A stretch of 64,000 bases of DNA from Centrapalus pauciflorus (GCA_020465985.1 JAANYP010002792.1:12501-76500); one strand, 5' to 3'. Shown: positions 1 to 12,862, counted from the stretch's first letter. Translations and numbers: made by a program. The notes: a model not told the origin generated them from the sequence alone.

Positions 1-94
1 AATGTAATTTCGTAAAGCATGCCAATTAGAAATTTTAATAACGTATGAATAATTTCAAGAGTCCAATAACAATCAATAGTGCATTGCACGAGAG

Positions 95-481
<387 letters not shown>

Positions 482-487
482 TAGAAT

Positions 488-882
488 ATGGTTCGTGTGG
501 GTACCTAAAAAATGCAGAGCACCGTGAGTACCTGTGAACATACGGGTTTCGGATGTGAACTTGCTCAAAATTTTTCTATTTTTTGAATTTTTTTTCAAAT
601 TCATTTAGATGCAAATAAAACAAGGCTATTCGTAAAAAAATTATATACATTCACACTTTCTAGCATCTTAAAAGTCATGTGAACGTGACAAAAATTCATG
701 TGAACATGCTTAGTTGTGTACAGTTCATGTGAACACACACGTTTCACATAGTTCTAGTTTGTGTTTATGTGTGATTTTTTGCAAGTAGTCGTGTATGATT
801 AATTTAAACATGATTATGAAAAAAAATTTCAAAAAAAAAAAAAAAGGTTTTAAGCGAGGTACTCATTTATATCCAAATCTAT
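488..882. repeat. TA-flanked inverted-terminal element, family C-like copy
   Basis: It starts with a GGTTCGTGTGGGTACC-type end right after the TG tract and finishes with a GGTACTCATTT-type end before another TA/TG tract. The interior has repeated GTGAACATG motifs. The ends resemble those at 43790 and 60604-61282. Non-coding. Confidence 0.5.
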
Positions 883-947
883 GTGTGTATCTATATATAG
901 ATATATAGATATATATATGTGTGTATCTATATATACATATATATATA
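883..947. repeat. Interrupted TA/TG microsatellite
   Basis: Alternating ATAG, TATA and TGTG runs between the element ending at 882 and the Helitron-like end at 948. Confidence 0.85.
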
Positions 948-985
948 CTAGTATGGTATCCGCGCAAAGCGGCGGCGGCCACAAA
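948..985 (-). mobile_element. Helitron-like 3' terminus
   Basis: Read on the minus strand this is a GC-rich hairpin (CCGC...GCGG stem), about 8 nt of spacer, then the terminal CTAG followed by T. That is the usual plant Helitron 3' end. I did not find a matching 5' TC end upstream on the minus strand, so only the end is called. Confidence 0.45.
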
Positions 986-1255
986 TATTTTTTCGATTAC
1001 TTGTTCGTTTAATAGATGACGATGATGAATAATATATATCTTTAAATAACATAAAAAATATCTTAAGTTTCAATGTCAGTCAAATATCATAAAAACCATA
1101 TGGTTACAGACAAAAATCTGATTAAATATATCTGTGATATAAAAATTACAAGCATATGTCATTTTATGCATCCATAATATCAAAATATGATAGTGCTTCA
1201 CTTGAACGGTCCGTTTGTAACTTGTAAGTACATCCTGCAAATGTACATAATATTT

Positions 1256-1672
1256 TATATCCGAAAATCCAAAAAAAAAAAAATTAGTTTTTTTATATCT
1301 TTAGTGTTGATAATTTACATAATATTTGAGTGTTTGTTATTATTCTAATTTATATTTTTGAGTTTTATCTTGATATTAGAGATTTATAAATTAATATTTT
1401 ATATATTTCAGTTTTTTAAATCTTTTTTAGTCGTTTTGAGTAAAATAATTCCGGATACATTTAATTTGTGATATATTTATCTTTAATATGTATTTTGATA
1501 TATGAATTTGTATTTTAGATATTTAAAAATTTGATTTAATTTTAAAAAAATTTAAAAATATGAATTTTCGGATATTCTTAATCCGATATCCGTATCCGAA
1601 ATTTCAGATTCGGATAGCAAAATTCACTATCCAAAATTCGGATATCCGGTTTTGAACACCCCTAATAACTTA
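1256..1672. mobile_element. hAT-like non-autonomous element fragment (GGATATCCG family)
   Basis: AT-rich DNA ends in a cluster of GGATATCCG / TTCGGATA words and a terminal TTGAACACCCCTA. It aligns by eye with the element in intron 2 of the CASP-like gene (29754-30595) and with 12721-12862. The left end is missing and no target duplication was found. Confidence 0.5.
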
Positions 1673-2390
1673 GTCGCTGCCGCTACAAATTACAAAATGA
1701 TTGTCGGTTTTCTTTTTTCTTTTTCTTAATGTATTATATTCTAATAGTTTTATATATATTTTATTTCTAGCTTATAAATTTAATATATAATGTTTATAGA
1801 ATACGAATATACCGTTATAATCAGTTTTATTTTATATACATTTTCACCTGAATTTCATCACCATCCAAACAATTTTCTATAGTTTTCAATTTTAAAACAC
1901 TTATGTACGATTTTTCTCGCATTGCATCTAATATATAGTACATGGTGAAAATCAAAATATATTGTGTAGATCTATTTATTTTAATCTGCTCTACGTTTGT
2001 TGGTGGCCGACTGTTTTTTATTCTAAAAAAAATATTATTTTATTTATATTTGAAAGGGCAAATTACCAAGAAAGGTAACATAAAATTCAAAAATTGCCAA
2101 TAAAGGTAATGTAAAATTTTTTAGGCCAAGAAAGATAACATAAAATTCAAATTTGACAAAAAAGGGTATTGATGACAAATTAAGATGGTAAATTTTTAAT
2201 TTTATGCTCTCTCTTTTGGTAAAAGAATAATATTTGATTATATTTCTTGTCCTAAAATTTTTAATTTTATGCTCCCTCTTTAAGTTTCAATTTTAATAAG
2301 TTTATTCAAATAATACATATAAAAAATGTTACTTCAAAAGTTATTATGAACAGTGAAATGAAGTCTGTAAATAGTATAATTTATAATAGG
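1673..2390. other. Gene-free AT-rich interval with a short direct repeat
   Basis: No gene is seen. Around 2056-2180 an AAGGTAACATAAAATTCAAA-type unit occurs three times in slightly different form. The rest is unstructured AT-rich DNA. Confidence 0.6.
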
Positions 2391-2840
2391 GTTAATTACA
2401 TCGAATAGTAATCTATTGTCACTATTTTTTCAATTTGGGTAACATACTAAAAAAATTTCTATTTGAAGTAACATACTTTTCAAATCAAGTCAATAAAGGT
2501 AACCGTATCGGATTGAAATAGAAAAATTACTGACATGACAGTTCTGTATCCAGTTATCAGTTTTTTTTAATTTTTAAAATTTGTTAATTATTTTTAAATT
2601 TGCTCAAAATAGCAAGTTATTATTAAAAAGTCATTTTAAATTGCACAAAATAGTGCACAACATATAACAATTAAACTGTTAATTTTGTATAAAAATTCTT
2701 ACAGTACAAAGAAACTGTAACGTCAGTATCATTTACCTTTCAATCCGATATGGTTACCTTGATTGGAAAGTATGATACTTTAATTAGAAAAAATATTAGC
2801 ATATTATTCAAATTGAAAAAAATTGTGACAAACGCAATTA
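2391..2840. mobile_element. Non-autonomous TIR element, possibly Mutator-like
   Basis: The first ~140 bp and last ~135 bp are inverted copies of each other. They share TTAATTAC/TTAATTGC ends, a TCAATTTGRRTAA segment and GGTAACCRTATCGGATTGAAA. Flanks TTATAATAG and GCATAATAG match at 7 of 9 positions, which would fit a decayed 9-bp MULE target duplication. No transposase is present. Confidence 0.5.
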
Positions 2841-2859
2841 AGCATAATAGATTAGGTTG

Positions 2860-3560
2860 GAGATTCGGGTCGGGTCGGGCCCCACTGATCGGTCTCCTTT
2901 CTCCCTTTTCTCGGCAAACACACGCACAACTCACACACACTCACCTTTCTCTCTCTCTCTCTCCTCGCTTCCCTCTCTGCTCACTCTCTGGCCGGCGACT
3001 GCCGCTGCCGTCGCTCACCGGCAACCCCAACAAACACCCTTCACTTCTCTGTCCCCCTCTCGTTATCTGTCTCCCTCGCTCAATCGCTCCGTCTCCCTCT
3101 CAAAACCTACGGCAGCGGCCTAGCACCGCCGCCGCCGCCACACTATATCTCCGTCATCGCTCGTCTCCCTCGACGCTCACCTCACCTACACCTCTTGCGC
3201 TCACCCATCTCTCGGCTGCCACCCTTGCGGCCGCCCCTGGTGCAGCGCCGCCACCGACACTGAGGTTGAACAAAGCCATAGCCGCTGCTAAACCCCAAAA
3301 TCACGTTTGTTTTCTTATCTCTTTTTTACATTTTGATTTGTTTCAGATTTTCCAAATGAAACCCTTTACAACACATAAAAATCAGTAAATAATTTAAATA
3401 GTGAAGTTTAGAATGCCTTGCTTTGAAGAAAACGTGGATCGTTGCTTGATTCCCTACTGGTTTTCTCGAAATAGTTGAACTGCCAATTAGGGTTTCTGTG
3501 TTTTCAATCTGATTAGGTTTTAGGGTTTCTGTAATTAGCTTTTAGGGTTTATGTGTTTGC
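2860..3560 (+). promoter_or_regulatory. CT/GC-rich leader-like region with telo-boxes
   Basis: A CT-rich then GC-rich block (2880-3290) stands out from the AT-rich surroundings and is followed by three TAGGGTTT telo-box motifs (3488-3495, 3521-3528, 3543-3550). This combination is typical of plant promoters and 5' leaders. An open frame (2750-3388) crosses it, but its low-complexity Ser/Pro/Ala/Leu composition looks like leader sequence read through. No downstream coding exon was recognised. It could be a pseudogene promoter or a non-coding transcript. Confidence 0.4.
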
Positions 3561-5520
3561 AAGGTCGTTAAGATACACTTCTGGTGACTCTCTTCATCTT
3601 TGTCCATATTTCCAACCCTGTTGGGAAGCATTGTGATGGTTAGAGCCCATATAATCACAATATCAATTCACCATAACAAAAACACATCCATACACACACA
3701 CATCATACGTGTGTTTGTATATATATGTGTGTTCATATTATGTAATGCGCACATGAATTTTTCTATTATTTTTTTTTCATGAAAAAAATATTAACATTAT
3801 ATATTGATTATAAACTTTAATCATATATAGTTAAAATGCAAGATGACAAGCTCTCTAACTAAACACTGGACCAACTATACATGAAATCGATGGTGATGTG
3901 CGGGTGTGTTTCATGAAATCGATTTATATAATATTGATGGTTTTGTTGAAATTTGAAGTAAATTATTGATTTGGATCATTTTATTTGCATCCGAATGACA
4001 TCATTTTAAGTGAGAATAAGGGATCTATGATATTTTGGTGGGGTTCCCATAATATTCACAAGTTGGTTCATTTTATTCACTTGTTTTCAATCTACAATAT
4101 CCGGTATGTCTACAGTGATTTTGGATAGGGAAATATTAAAAATCACTGCTTGATGAATGCGAAATTGATTCGGAGCTGTTGCATTTTGATAAAGATGCTA
4201 TCCCATTTGATGTTCTTGCTATTTGCAATGTAAAGTTTAACATGGATGGAATGTGACAGAAGTTATAAAGCAATCTATTTGACATCCTAGGCCATTGTGT
4301 AGCTTTCTTTCCGGAATTAGGGATTATGATGGTTTTTGAGCTTGAAACTTATGCTGAGGTCATTCTTGTTTTGTGGTTCTAGTTTAGTTAAAATACAATT
4401 TAGTGGTTTAAACATTGCAAAATGCAAATGCACAGTTTGATTTTTACTCAAAGAATGAACTAAAACATAAATTTAATTTAATTGATTTCTATTTTTGCAT
4501 ACCTGCATTTTTTTCTACTTATACCAATATTGATGGGTATTTGAATTTGATGAGTTTGTTGTTGTCTTTGAATACATTGTTATCTTTACCAATAACAACA
4601 AGAAATATAAAATCTAACCAAAAGACACAAACCAAATGAACAATCTTTGAATATAAATAACTCAATTCTAAAATGAACCATTTGAAGAATCTTTGAAATA
4701 AATTCCAAATACATACAAGGAATAATGTAATTCTAAAATACATTATATGAATTGAAATCCTAGATCACACTATGATCTTTCTCATTCATCTCTCTTCAAC
4801 TGTCTCAGACTCTTCATTTCCTCTTTGTCTCCAACCCAAATTGTCAAACCTACATCATCTCCGTCGATCTCCACCACTCTCGGCCTCCTTCACAAATCGA
4901 AATTGCTCGAAGGTTAGTGTTCTCAAAAGGTTATAGAGTTTTTTTTCTAGATCTTGGTGGTTAATATTCTCAAAGGGTCGAGGTTTCAGTTTTTTCTGGA
5001 TATTGCTTTACAGTTCATTTTATTGTTTTAGGGTTTTGATTGACAGTAGTTGTTGATTTGATTTGCTAGATCAGGAAGCCTAGCATCTTGTTATTAATAT
5101 TAGACAACAATTGACATTTGTGGAGGGCTTTGAAGATGGCAAAGATCATGGAACCAGTAAATGGACTCTTTATTTATAGTTAGTTAGTGCGCTGTCATTT
5201 ATAATTTAAATGGACAGTTTATAATTAGTTATTTTGGGCTCCAACATTAAAATTCAGATATTGGACTTTTTAGTTTATTCAGACATTGGACCTTTTTTGT
5301 TATGATTTAGAGTATAAGGTACACAAATATTGTTAGCACAGTAACAACATCTGTATAATGTAGGATGATAGCAAGTATCAAAACATTTTTGTAAATCAAT
5401 AAAAAAATTTATCTAATTATTGTGTTTGTGTTGCTGTGTTTTTGTAGGTGAATCTGGTTCATCAAACAATCTTATAATGAAGTTGGTAATACTGTTTCTT
5501 TTTTGGTGACTTTGGAATTT
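3561..5520. other. Gene-free interval with one exon-like patch
   Basis: No protein-coding gene was recognised. At about 4770-4912 a CT-rich stretch ends in a donor-like GAAG/GTTAGT, and near 5450 a TTTTTGTAG/GTGAA acceptor-like site occurs. Together these could be exons of a non-coding transcript starting in the 2.9-kb block, but nothing confirms this. Confidence 0.35.
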
Positions 5521-5895
5521 TTTGACTATATGACCCAATTCTAGTTCCCGTACTATTGCCTTTGCTGCCTCAAGCACGTACGGTTCCAAAGGTAGTATTC
5601 GGTTTTTTTCATTTTACAATGTAGATGCCACTTTATAACGGATATGCCACTTTAAGGTTTCATAGCGACCCTTAGTTATCACTTCTCAATCCTTCATCAT
5701 CCCCTTCAATTTTTTTGTTCATCTTAATATCTATGTTACATATTTTGATTTGTATTATGTTTAGGTGAATTTTACATATGTTTAGGTGTAGTTTTACATA
5801 TGTTTAGGTGTATTTTTATCTATCATGTATAATGGAACTTGATATTGCTGCCCTATAAAAAAGATTTAATAAAGAAGTTTGGGATTGTTGTGGTC

Positions 5896-6009
5896 GTTCA
5901 TTTTTGTTCATCTTAATTTCAATTTTACTTTTTTTCTTTGAACAAAACTCCTCTTCCAAACTTAAAAGATTCCTATCATTTCTGGTCCACCACAACAATC
6001 CCAAACTCC

Positions 6010-6020
<11 letters not shown>
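5896..6020. repeat. Dispersed duplicate, copy 1 (partner 6926-7040)
   Basis: About 120 bp recur with few changes at 6926-7040. Both copies share TTTCAATTTTACTTTTTT, the CTTCCAAACTTAAAAGATTCC segment and the CCACCACAACAATCCC segment. A (TTA)n run of about 48 bp (6009-6056) follows this copy. Not coding. Confidence 0.85.
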
Positions 6021-6058
<38 letters not shown>

Positions 6059-6263
6059 TTTCCCTGATCTTTATTTTCCTACAATAAAAGATTTGTCTTC
6101 AAAGAGGGAATTGACAGGACAACAAAACCTGATTTTATATAAATAACATTTTTGGGTTTCTTTAGATTTTTCTCACCCATGTAGATATTTTTTAATAATG
6201 AAGTGGGGGTTGTTCATCAGCTAGATCTTTTCTAGATTTTTGTTCTTGGTTAAATGTTACAAC

Positions 6264-6370
6264 AAAATTGGGTATAATCTATGAAAACATATACAAAGGA
6301 TATATGTTTTGATTGACGTTTATTTTCATCTCAGTGTTAAAAATCTTTGTAGTTTTGACAATTTTAAAAG
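6264..6370. repeat. Dispersed duplicate (partner 6733-6830)
   Basis: A roughly 100-bp segment beginning GAAAACATATACAAA and ending ATTTTAAAAGGAACYG recurs about 470 bp downstream. With the neighbouring duplicates it shows the 5.5-9.5 kb interval was built by local duplication. Confidence 0.8.
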
Positions 6371-6529
6371 GAACCGATGATGCATCAGTCATTAAAACAT
6401 ATTCAAAATCTATGTATTTTCATCTGTGTAATATGTTTGTGCATTTACAGAAACTGCTGGACAATTAACACTAAATTGATTTTATAAACTCATCAAGGAG
6501 GGGCTGATGAGGTATCTTTACTGCATCAA

Positions 6530-6720
6530 AAGGTATGAGTCTTCGTTTTTTTCATTTTACAATGCAGTATTTACTCCTCTTCATAGAGAAGTGATTCTTA
6601 CATAAACCAAAAGAAAAACGGAAGAGAAGTTGATTACCCGAAATAGAATCAAAATAGAAACAAAAGAGAAGTTAATCACTGCTCGTTTGTCTTTTGGTTT
6701 CTGAAAGTAGGTGAAATGAA
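6530..6720. repeat. Dispersed duplicate (partner about 9285-9540)
   Basis: The segments AAAAGGTATGARTCTTC...TTTTTTCATTTTA, ACATAAACCAAAAGAAAAACG and GGTGAAATGAATTCTGTTAT appear in the same order at about 9285-9540. A shorter version of the first part is at about 5560-5630. The young MULE at 7409-8996 lies between the copies. Confidence 0.75.
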
Positions 6721-6925
6721 TTCTGTTATCCATGAAAACATATACAAAAGATATATGTTTTGATCGACCTTTATTTTCATCTCAGTGTTCAAAATCTATG
6801 TAGTTTTGATCATTTTAAAAGGAACTGTTGTATACCCACTTAATTTGTGTGGATCATTAAAACTTCAATAAAATGGTTTCTGTTTGGCAAATTGGATATG
6901 TTTGGTGCGTCTTGTCGGCTGAAAC

Positions 6926-7040
6926 TCTTCTTAATTTCAATTTTACTTTTTTCCTTTGAACAAAACTCTTCTTCCAAACTTAAAAGATTCCAAACATTTT
7001 TCGTCCACCACAACAATCCCAAACTCCTTTATTATTATTT
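6926..7040. repeat. Dispersed duplicate, copy 2 (partner 5896-6020)
   Basis: Second copy of the segment described at 5896, again followed by a short TTATTATT run. Confidence 0.85.
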
Positions 7041-7408
7041 TTTTTCTTTCCCTTTTCTTTATTTTCCTATGATAAAAAGATATATCTTCAAAGAGAGATT
7101 GGGATTGAGAGGGCAGAGGTGGGGGAATGACAGGAAAATCACCAATAAATTTCTCACTTTTTCATGGAATCAGAAGCGACAAGAATCAGTTTTTAAGTTT
7201 AATATGTGGTTGATAGATATACATAGTTTGGTTCAATTATTGTCAAATTATTGTTGTTGCTCCTGATATTTCTCTGTTTTGCTGTCACAATCACACACAG
7301 AAAGGCCACATGAATACATACATACATACATAATATCGCTGCTATTTTTGGATTCTGTTTTGCAGTTGAAATACACACATATTCACTATACATAACACTT
7401 AGTTTTTA

Positions 7409-8660
7409 GAGTAAATTACATAAGTGGTCCCTGTGGTTTGCATAAAACTTTGGATACAGTCCTGTGGTTTCAATTTTGCATAAACAGTCCTTATGTTCAC
7501 TGTTTACTTGCAAAAGTGGTCCCTCTGCCGTTAACTTTAACAATCAAATGGTTAAATCTTTTATAATGACCATTTTACCCTTTTGTTTGATAACATTTTG
7601 GTCCCTCAAGTTTGTAGTTCTTTTAGTTTTGGCCCCTCAAGTTAATTTTTTTATTTAACTTTATTATTATTATTATTATAACTATAATTATTATTATTAT
7701 TATTTATTTGTCATTAATAATTTAACTTTTTACGTATTGTTTTTTTTATTAAGTTTCCTATATTTTAATATATTTTTTAATTTAAATTACAAACTTAATA
7801 ACAATTGTATCAAATTAGAATCGATTTTCTTTTTTAGCTTTTTCGAGTGAAAAATATAAACATTTTATATCGTAGTTTTCCAAACCCAAAACATTTTGAA
7901 CATTAAAGCTTTAATTTGTTTTTTCAAACGAAAAGAAGTTACTAACCGATTTTTTGTTTTGGAAAACGAAAATAAGTACAAACAATTCTTTTATTAGTTT
8001 TTGCAAACGAAAAAACTACGAATAATTCTGATTTTCAGATTTTCCAAACAAAAAAAAATCATTTTTCTAGTTTTTCGAACCAAACCGTTACCTTTTATTA
8101 TTTTTCTCCGAACGAAAAACTACGAACCATTACGTTTTAAAGTTTTTTCAAAAAAATGAAATAGTGTGTAGCCTTTTTGTTCGGAAAAACTAAAAAAATG
8201 GAATGGTTTGTAGTTTTTTACGATTGGAAAATGTTAAAAACGTAATACTTAGAATAACATAAAAATCTAACAAAAAAAATAGACCCTTTTTGATTTTTTA
8301 GATTTTTCCAAACGTACAAAATACGCTTTTTTAAAAAATGAAATAGTCTATTTTTTGTATTTTTTTCATTCGAAAAAGCTAAAAAAACGAAATTGATTCT
8401 AATTTGTAACTATTGTTTATAATAAAATAAATAACTAAGGTTTGTAACTTAAATTAAAAAATGTATTAAAATATAGGAAACTTATTAAACAATAATCTAA
8501 TATGCATAAAGTTAAATTAATAATAAATAATAACAACAATAATAATAGTTATAATTATAATGATGATGATGATATTAATAATTAAAATATATGAAACTTA
8601 ATAAACAAATAAAATAATATGTAAAAAGTTAAATCAATAATTAATAATAATAATAATTTT

Positions 8661-8742
<82 letters not shown>

Positions 8743-8996
8743 GAGTTAAATAAATAAATTTACTTGAGGGACCAAAACTAAAATGAACTACAAAATTGAG
8801 GGACCAAAATGTTATCAAAAAAAAGGGTAAAATGGTTATTATAAAAGATTTAACCATTTGATTGTTAAAGTTAACGGCGGAGGGACCATTTTGCAAGTAA
8901 ACAGTGATAATAAGGACCATTTATGCAAAATTGAAACCACAGGGACCGTATCCAAAGTTTTATGCAAACCACAGGGACCATTTATGTAATTTAATC
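7409..8996. mobile_element. Foldback Mutator-like element (1588 bp)
   Basis: The element is nearly one long inverted repeat. The left end reads GAGTAAATTACATAAGTGG and the right end is its complement with minor changes. At least 240 bp of each arm pair clearly, and weaker pairing continues towards a centre near 8190. A perfect 9-bp duplication TAGTTTTTA flanks it (7400-7408 and 8997-9005), as expected for Mutator-superfamily insertion. There is no transposase, so it depends on another element. A (TAA)n run (about 8660-8741) expanded in the right arm. A decayed fragment of the same terminal sequence lies at 25130. Confidence 0.9.
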
Positions 8997-9319
8997 TAGT
9001 TTTTATGTTGTTATGGCTGTGGGTTTCAAATTTATTTTGTTGGGAGCAGTATTTGGACATCAACGTGTGCAACAAATTGAATGTTGTTCATACACGAGTT
9101 GTGTACATGAGTTTAATACACACTTTTGTTACTGGAAAACTTTCTCCTGTATTCATTCATACACGAATATTGATATAGTGTCTGAAATAGTTTCTCCTGT
9201 ATTCATTTGCCTCCCACTACCGGCTTTAACCGAAACACAGCCTCCAATATTGCCTTTTCCACCTCAAGAACGTATGGTTTAAAAGGTATGAATCTTCAGT
9301 TTTTTCATTTTAAAATATA

Positions 9320-10040
9320 GTTTCTCCGGATGAATACGTTTGTAACATGATATGATATGTAATATGTTTGTGTATTTTACAATGAGGATGAAAACAGATG
9401 TTGTGATTCTTACATAAACCAAAAGAAAAACGAAAGAGAAGTTGATTACCTGAAATAGATTTGAAATAGAAATGAAATAGAAGATGATCACAGCTTGTTT
9501 TTCTTTTGGTTTCTGTAAGAAGGTGAAATGAATTCTGTTATAACCAGCAGTAGGTTATGATAATTCAGCAGCAAGATATAGCAGCAGAAATAGAATTCTC
9601 GTTTACCTTGGTTCTTTGATAACCGCAGGTTACGGCAGCATGAGAGTTGCCACAGGAGAATTGTTGCAACAGATATTTTTAACAATGCAATAGATGGGGT
9701 TATAGAGGCCAACGACTTGGAGAAGTGCAAAAGATGGTTTGGGGGAATGGAAGAGTCACTGACAGCAGCAGCAGGAGGTTATGGCAGCCAATGGGTTGTA
9801 GTTTGGGAGGACTGTCTTTTTTCTGTAACAAGTAATCATATAATTATTACTTTTGTACATTAATGGGTTGTACTTTTGCATCAATGAGTTGTATGTTAAA
9901 AAAATCAAAATCTGTAATTTTTTTTTTGCTTTAAAGGTTGTACCTTAAGCTTTGTAAATGGTATGTCTTAAAATTCAAGAAACCAGCTTAAAGAAGTTGT
10001 ACTTTATGCATTATAGATGGTAAAAAAAACTAAATGCTTT
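9320..10040. other. Gene-free interval
   Basis: Apart from the repeat copy noted at 6530 (to about 9540), I see no coding signal. Short frames here lack any recognisable family signature. Confidence 0.6.
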
Positions 10041-10049
10041 ATTAGTAGT

Positions 10050-10050
<1 letters not shown>

Positions 10051-10148
<98 letters not shown>

Positions 10149-10164
10149 TATATATGTATAGATA

Positions 10165-10198
<34 letters not shown>
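10051..10198. repeat. (TA)n(TG)n(TA)n microsatellite
   Basis: Compound TA/TG tract. The sequence just after it (about 10199-10390) resembles 28890-29050 in its clustered GATTCATTT/AATGAATC words. Confidence 0.95.
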
Positions 10199-10500
10199 GG
10201 TGTGTATGTGTTAACGTGAAAAACTAAATATAACTTAAGAAGTGAGAAGCACTATAATTCACTAATTTTGTACATTGATTCATTTGTTTTTAAATTTGTG
10301 ATTCATTTATTTATATTCGAAAACTAATAATTCATTGTAAAAAAGCAGTGAATTGTTGATTCACTTTATCTGAAATGGATTATACATTATTTATGTCTTC
10401 AAAAATTGATGGATCAATATATTAAAAATAAGAATTATAGGGTTTCTCACAGTTATCAAAATATATTTAGTTTTTCATTTAATTGTGTGTGTGTGTGTAT

Positions 10501-10928
10501 TAGGTTGGGTTCCGGTAAGAGCCCTATAGTTTCGGGAGAACGTGAGAACCACTTTAAAATTTGTGAATTTAATGAATACAATCATGCATTTGATGCTAAA
10601 ATTTATACATTTGATAATTTTTTGCATTTCATATAAATAATTACGCATATTATGATAAATTTGTTAACTTTATGTAAGAATTTGTGCATTTGATAAAGTT
10701 TGTGTATTTAATGTTCAAATTTGTGTATTTAGTGTGTAATTTAATGAATTTAAACTTTAAAGGTAATATTAATGGTATATTATGATATTCATCAATATTA
10801 AAAGCCAATAATTGTTCGAAGTTATAAATTTAATTTTTAAGTTTGTGCATTTGATGTACAAATTTGTGCATTTTTGGTGGTTTTCATGTTCTCCTGGAAT
10901 TGAAAGGTTCTTACTTAAACCAACCCTA
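10501..10928. repeat. TIR element, family E (GGTTGG ends)
   Basis: Inverted termini: the left has TAGGTTGGGTTCCGGTAAG followed by GGGAGAACGTGAGAACCAC. The complement of the right has TAGGGTTGGTTTAAGTAAG followed by AGGAGAACATGAAAACCACC. The interior holds repeated TTTGTGCATTTGATG-like words. It starts next to a TG tract and ends in TATATATA. Non-coding. Confidence 0.6.
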
Positions 10929-11225
10929 TATATATAATGACAATCAAATGAATACCACATCTTTGAATAAGAGCCCCATGGGTATCGGTCAAAATAAATA
11001 AGCACATGTATCATATGATTAAGAAAAAAAAATAAGGTATCATATCGATACATTTGGTAAAATATGTTGGTATTTTGTGACTTTATTAACTCATCCTTTA
11101 CATATGTTTATGAAAAAAAAAAATAGTTACTTTGACCGGTAAGTACATTTCCTTGAGTACTAATAAAAGATGTGGTACGTAGGTTTTCAAATAACAAGTT
11201 AAACCACAGGGACTTGCTAATCACA

Positions 11226-11594
11226 CTATATACAACATTCTCCACCTTGAAGGAAGCCACATGGTGAGAAGTTACGACACACTTGTGGGTTATTAGGGTT
11301 GCGAGAGGTTGTGGAAGGTGGCGGGATGGAGGGTGTAGAGGGTGTGATGAGAGCCATGTCATAGGAGGGTGTGGGTTGGGTGACGGTTGTCAATTGGGAC
11401 TCCTCAAGAAGAAGCATGGAACGAACATCGTTGAAGGGAGGGAAGGGCTTACTATGGCGAATCAACGTGGCTACATTACCGAATCTTCCACGAAGACCAG
11501 TGAGAGTGTGAATGACAAGAGTCTTGTCGGTAAGAGGCGCACCAATATTAGCAAGAAGATCCAACGTGGCTACATTACCTCCGGTACTCCGCAA
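11226..11594 (-). pseudogene. Ty1/copia gag fragment (UBN2-type)
   Basis: The open frame contains LLANIGAPLTDKTLVIHTL, TGLRGRFGNVATLIRH and FNDVRSMLLLEE. This matches the ordered core of plant copia Gag proteins (the retrotransposon gag_2/UBN2 domain), where LTGLP...ITLI...FNEARSMLL is usual. The N-terminus, the zinc knuckle and all of pol are missing. Composition is more GC-rich than the flanks. It is a dead remnant with no identifiable LTRs. Confidence 0.7.
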
Positions 11595-11621
11595 AACTAG
11601 TGGTACTCATTTGAACCCAAA

Positions 11622-11691
<70 letters not shown>
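11595..11691. repeat. Truncated TA-flanked element end plus (TA)n tract
   Basis: GTGGTACTCATTTGAACCC ends directly in about 70 bp of TA. This end matches the GGTACYTNTTTGAACC terminus of the family-A copies at 39.3 and 63.7 kb. The other end was lost at the join with the copia fragment. Confidence 0.6.
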
Positions 11692-11694
<3 letters not shown>

Positions 11695-12450
11695 CAACTC
11701 TCCAAAAATATTAGAAACCCACCAATAGACCTCTAACTCCAAGATTATTCATCTAATATCAAACTAGTAAGGTTTCTAATTATATTTGGATCATTTTTAG
11801 GTAAATTTTCGGATTGCATTCCAAAACCCACTAAAACCTCCATTGATGTTCTTGAAGCTTTTAAACTTAGAAGCAAAGAAGAAGATGATAATAGTCTATC
11901 CTTTTATATAATTTATTTTCCGATTGTACACCAATATGCATTTCCTTTCATTGATTAGAACACTCATTAATCATTTATAGATAAAAAGAATGAAATGAAT
12001 GAATATTTAAGATATTACCTCTAGAATAAAGGTGGTGATGATGATTGATGAATGTAAACCTTCAACTTTCAACTCCCAAATTCAGGAAATAAAGTTTCCA
12101 AAATTCTTTGTGTGTTCTTGAAATTTGCAAAAAGGGTGGTTGAATTGTATAGAATGAGAATTGAAAACCAATGACCACCAACATTCTGTTATAACTTCTT
12201 CTCCTTTTCACCACATTTCTTTTTTTTTTTTTTTTATAAAAAAAATCACCTATAAATATGAATTTATCATTATTTCTTAAAAGCTATGAAATTATACATT
12301 TATAGATTAACATCCAATTTTGACAATTTATATATTGTTCTTGAATCAAATAATTAAATTAAACAACTTGAAAAAAATTAATTACTTCAAAATTAGCGGG
12401 TGTTACATAATCATAATTAGATCCAAATATAAAAAATTTGAATTAGTTGT
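11692..12450. other. Gene-free interval
   Basis: AT-rich non-coding DNA with no structure recognised beyond a T run near 12220. Confidence 0.6.
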
Positions 12451-12454
12451 GGAA

Positions 12455-12723
12455 ATTATTATTATTATGTATAATAAAGGAAAACATCAAATGTCAGGTG
12501 TCACCTCTACGTTCACTAAAAAGATAATTACAACTTATAAAAAATAAAAGATAAATACAATTTAATATTTTTAAAAAAGATAAATATACTTTATTTTTTA
12601 ATCTGTAAATAATAAAAAATAAACACAATTATTATATTTGTATGTTTTTATTTTTATTCATATACATTTTATATAAATAAATTTAATTAAAAATATCCAC
12701 GTAATACATGGGTTATAAACTAG
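12455..12723 (+). mobile_element. Short Helitron-like element (3' end clear)
   Basis: The right end has a CCACGTAATACATGG hairpin, a short spacer and terminal CTAG followed by T, the usual Helitron 3' signature. Near 12470 the words TATAATAAAGGAAAACA and TGTCAGGTGTCACC resemble the Helitron-type 5' end at 36199. The exact 5' base is uncertain. Confidence 0.5.
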
Positions 12724-12862
12724 TTTGTTTTAAAATTCGGATTTCGGATAATCCGAATATCCAAAAAATCATGAATTTGCTATCCGAATCTGAATTTCGG
12801 ATCTCCAAAATTTGGATAGTTTCGGATTAGATGCTCGGATGATATTATTGAACAGCCCTGGT
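12724..12862. mobile_element. hAT-like fragment, GGATATCCG family
   Basis: A cluster of TTCGGATAATCCGAATATCC-like words ends in TTGAACAGCCCTG, the complement of a CAGGGCTGTTCAA terminus. Same family as 1256-1672 and 29754-30595. The left part is cut by the Helitron end. Confidence 0.5.

Noticed and set aside
2750..3388. 212-aa frame
   Set aside because: Reads through a CT/GC-rich leader-like block and runs into AT-rich DNA; no domain-like pattern.
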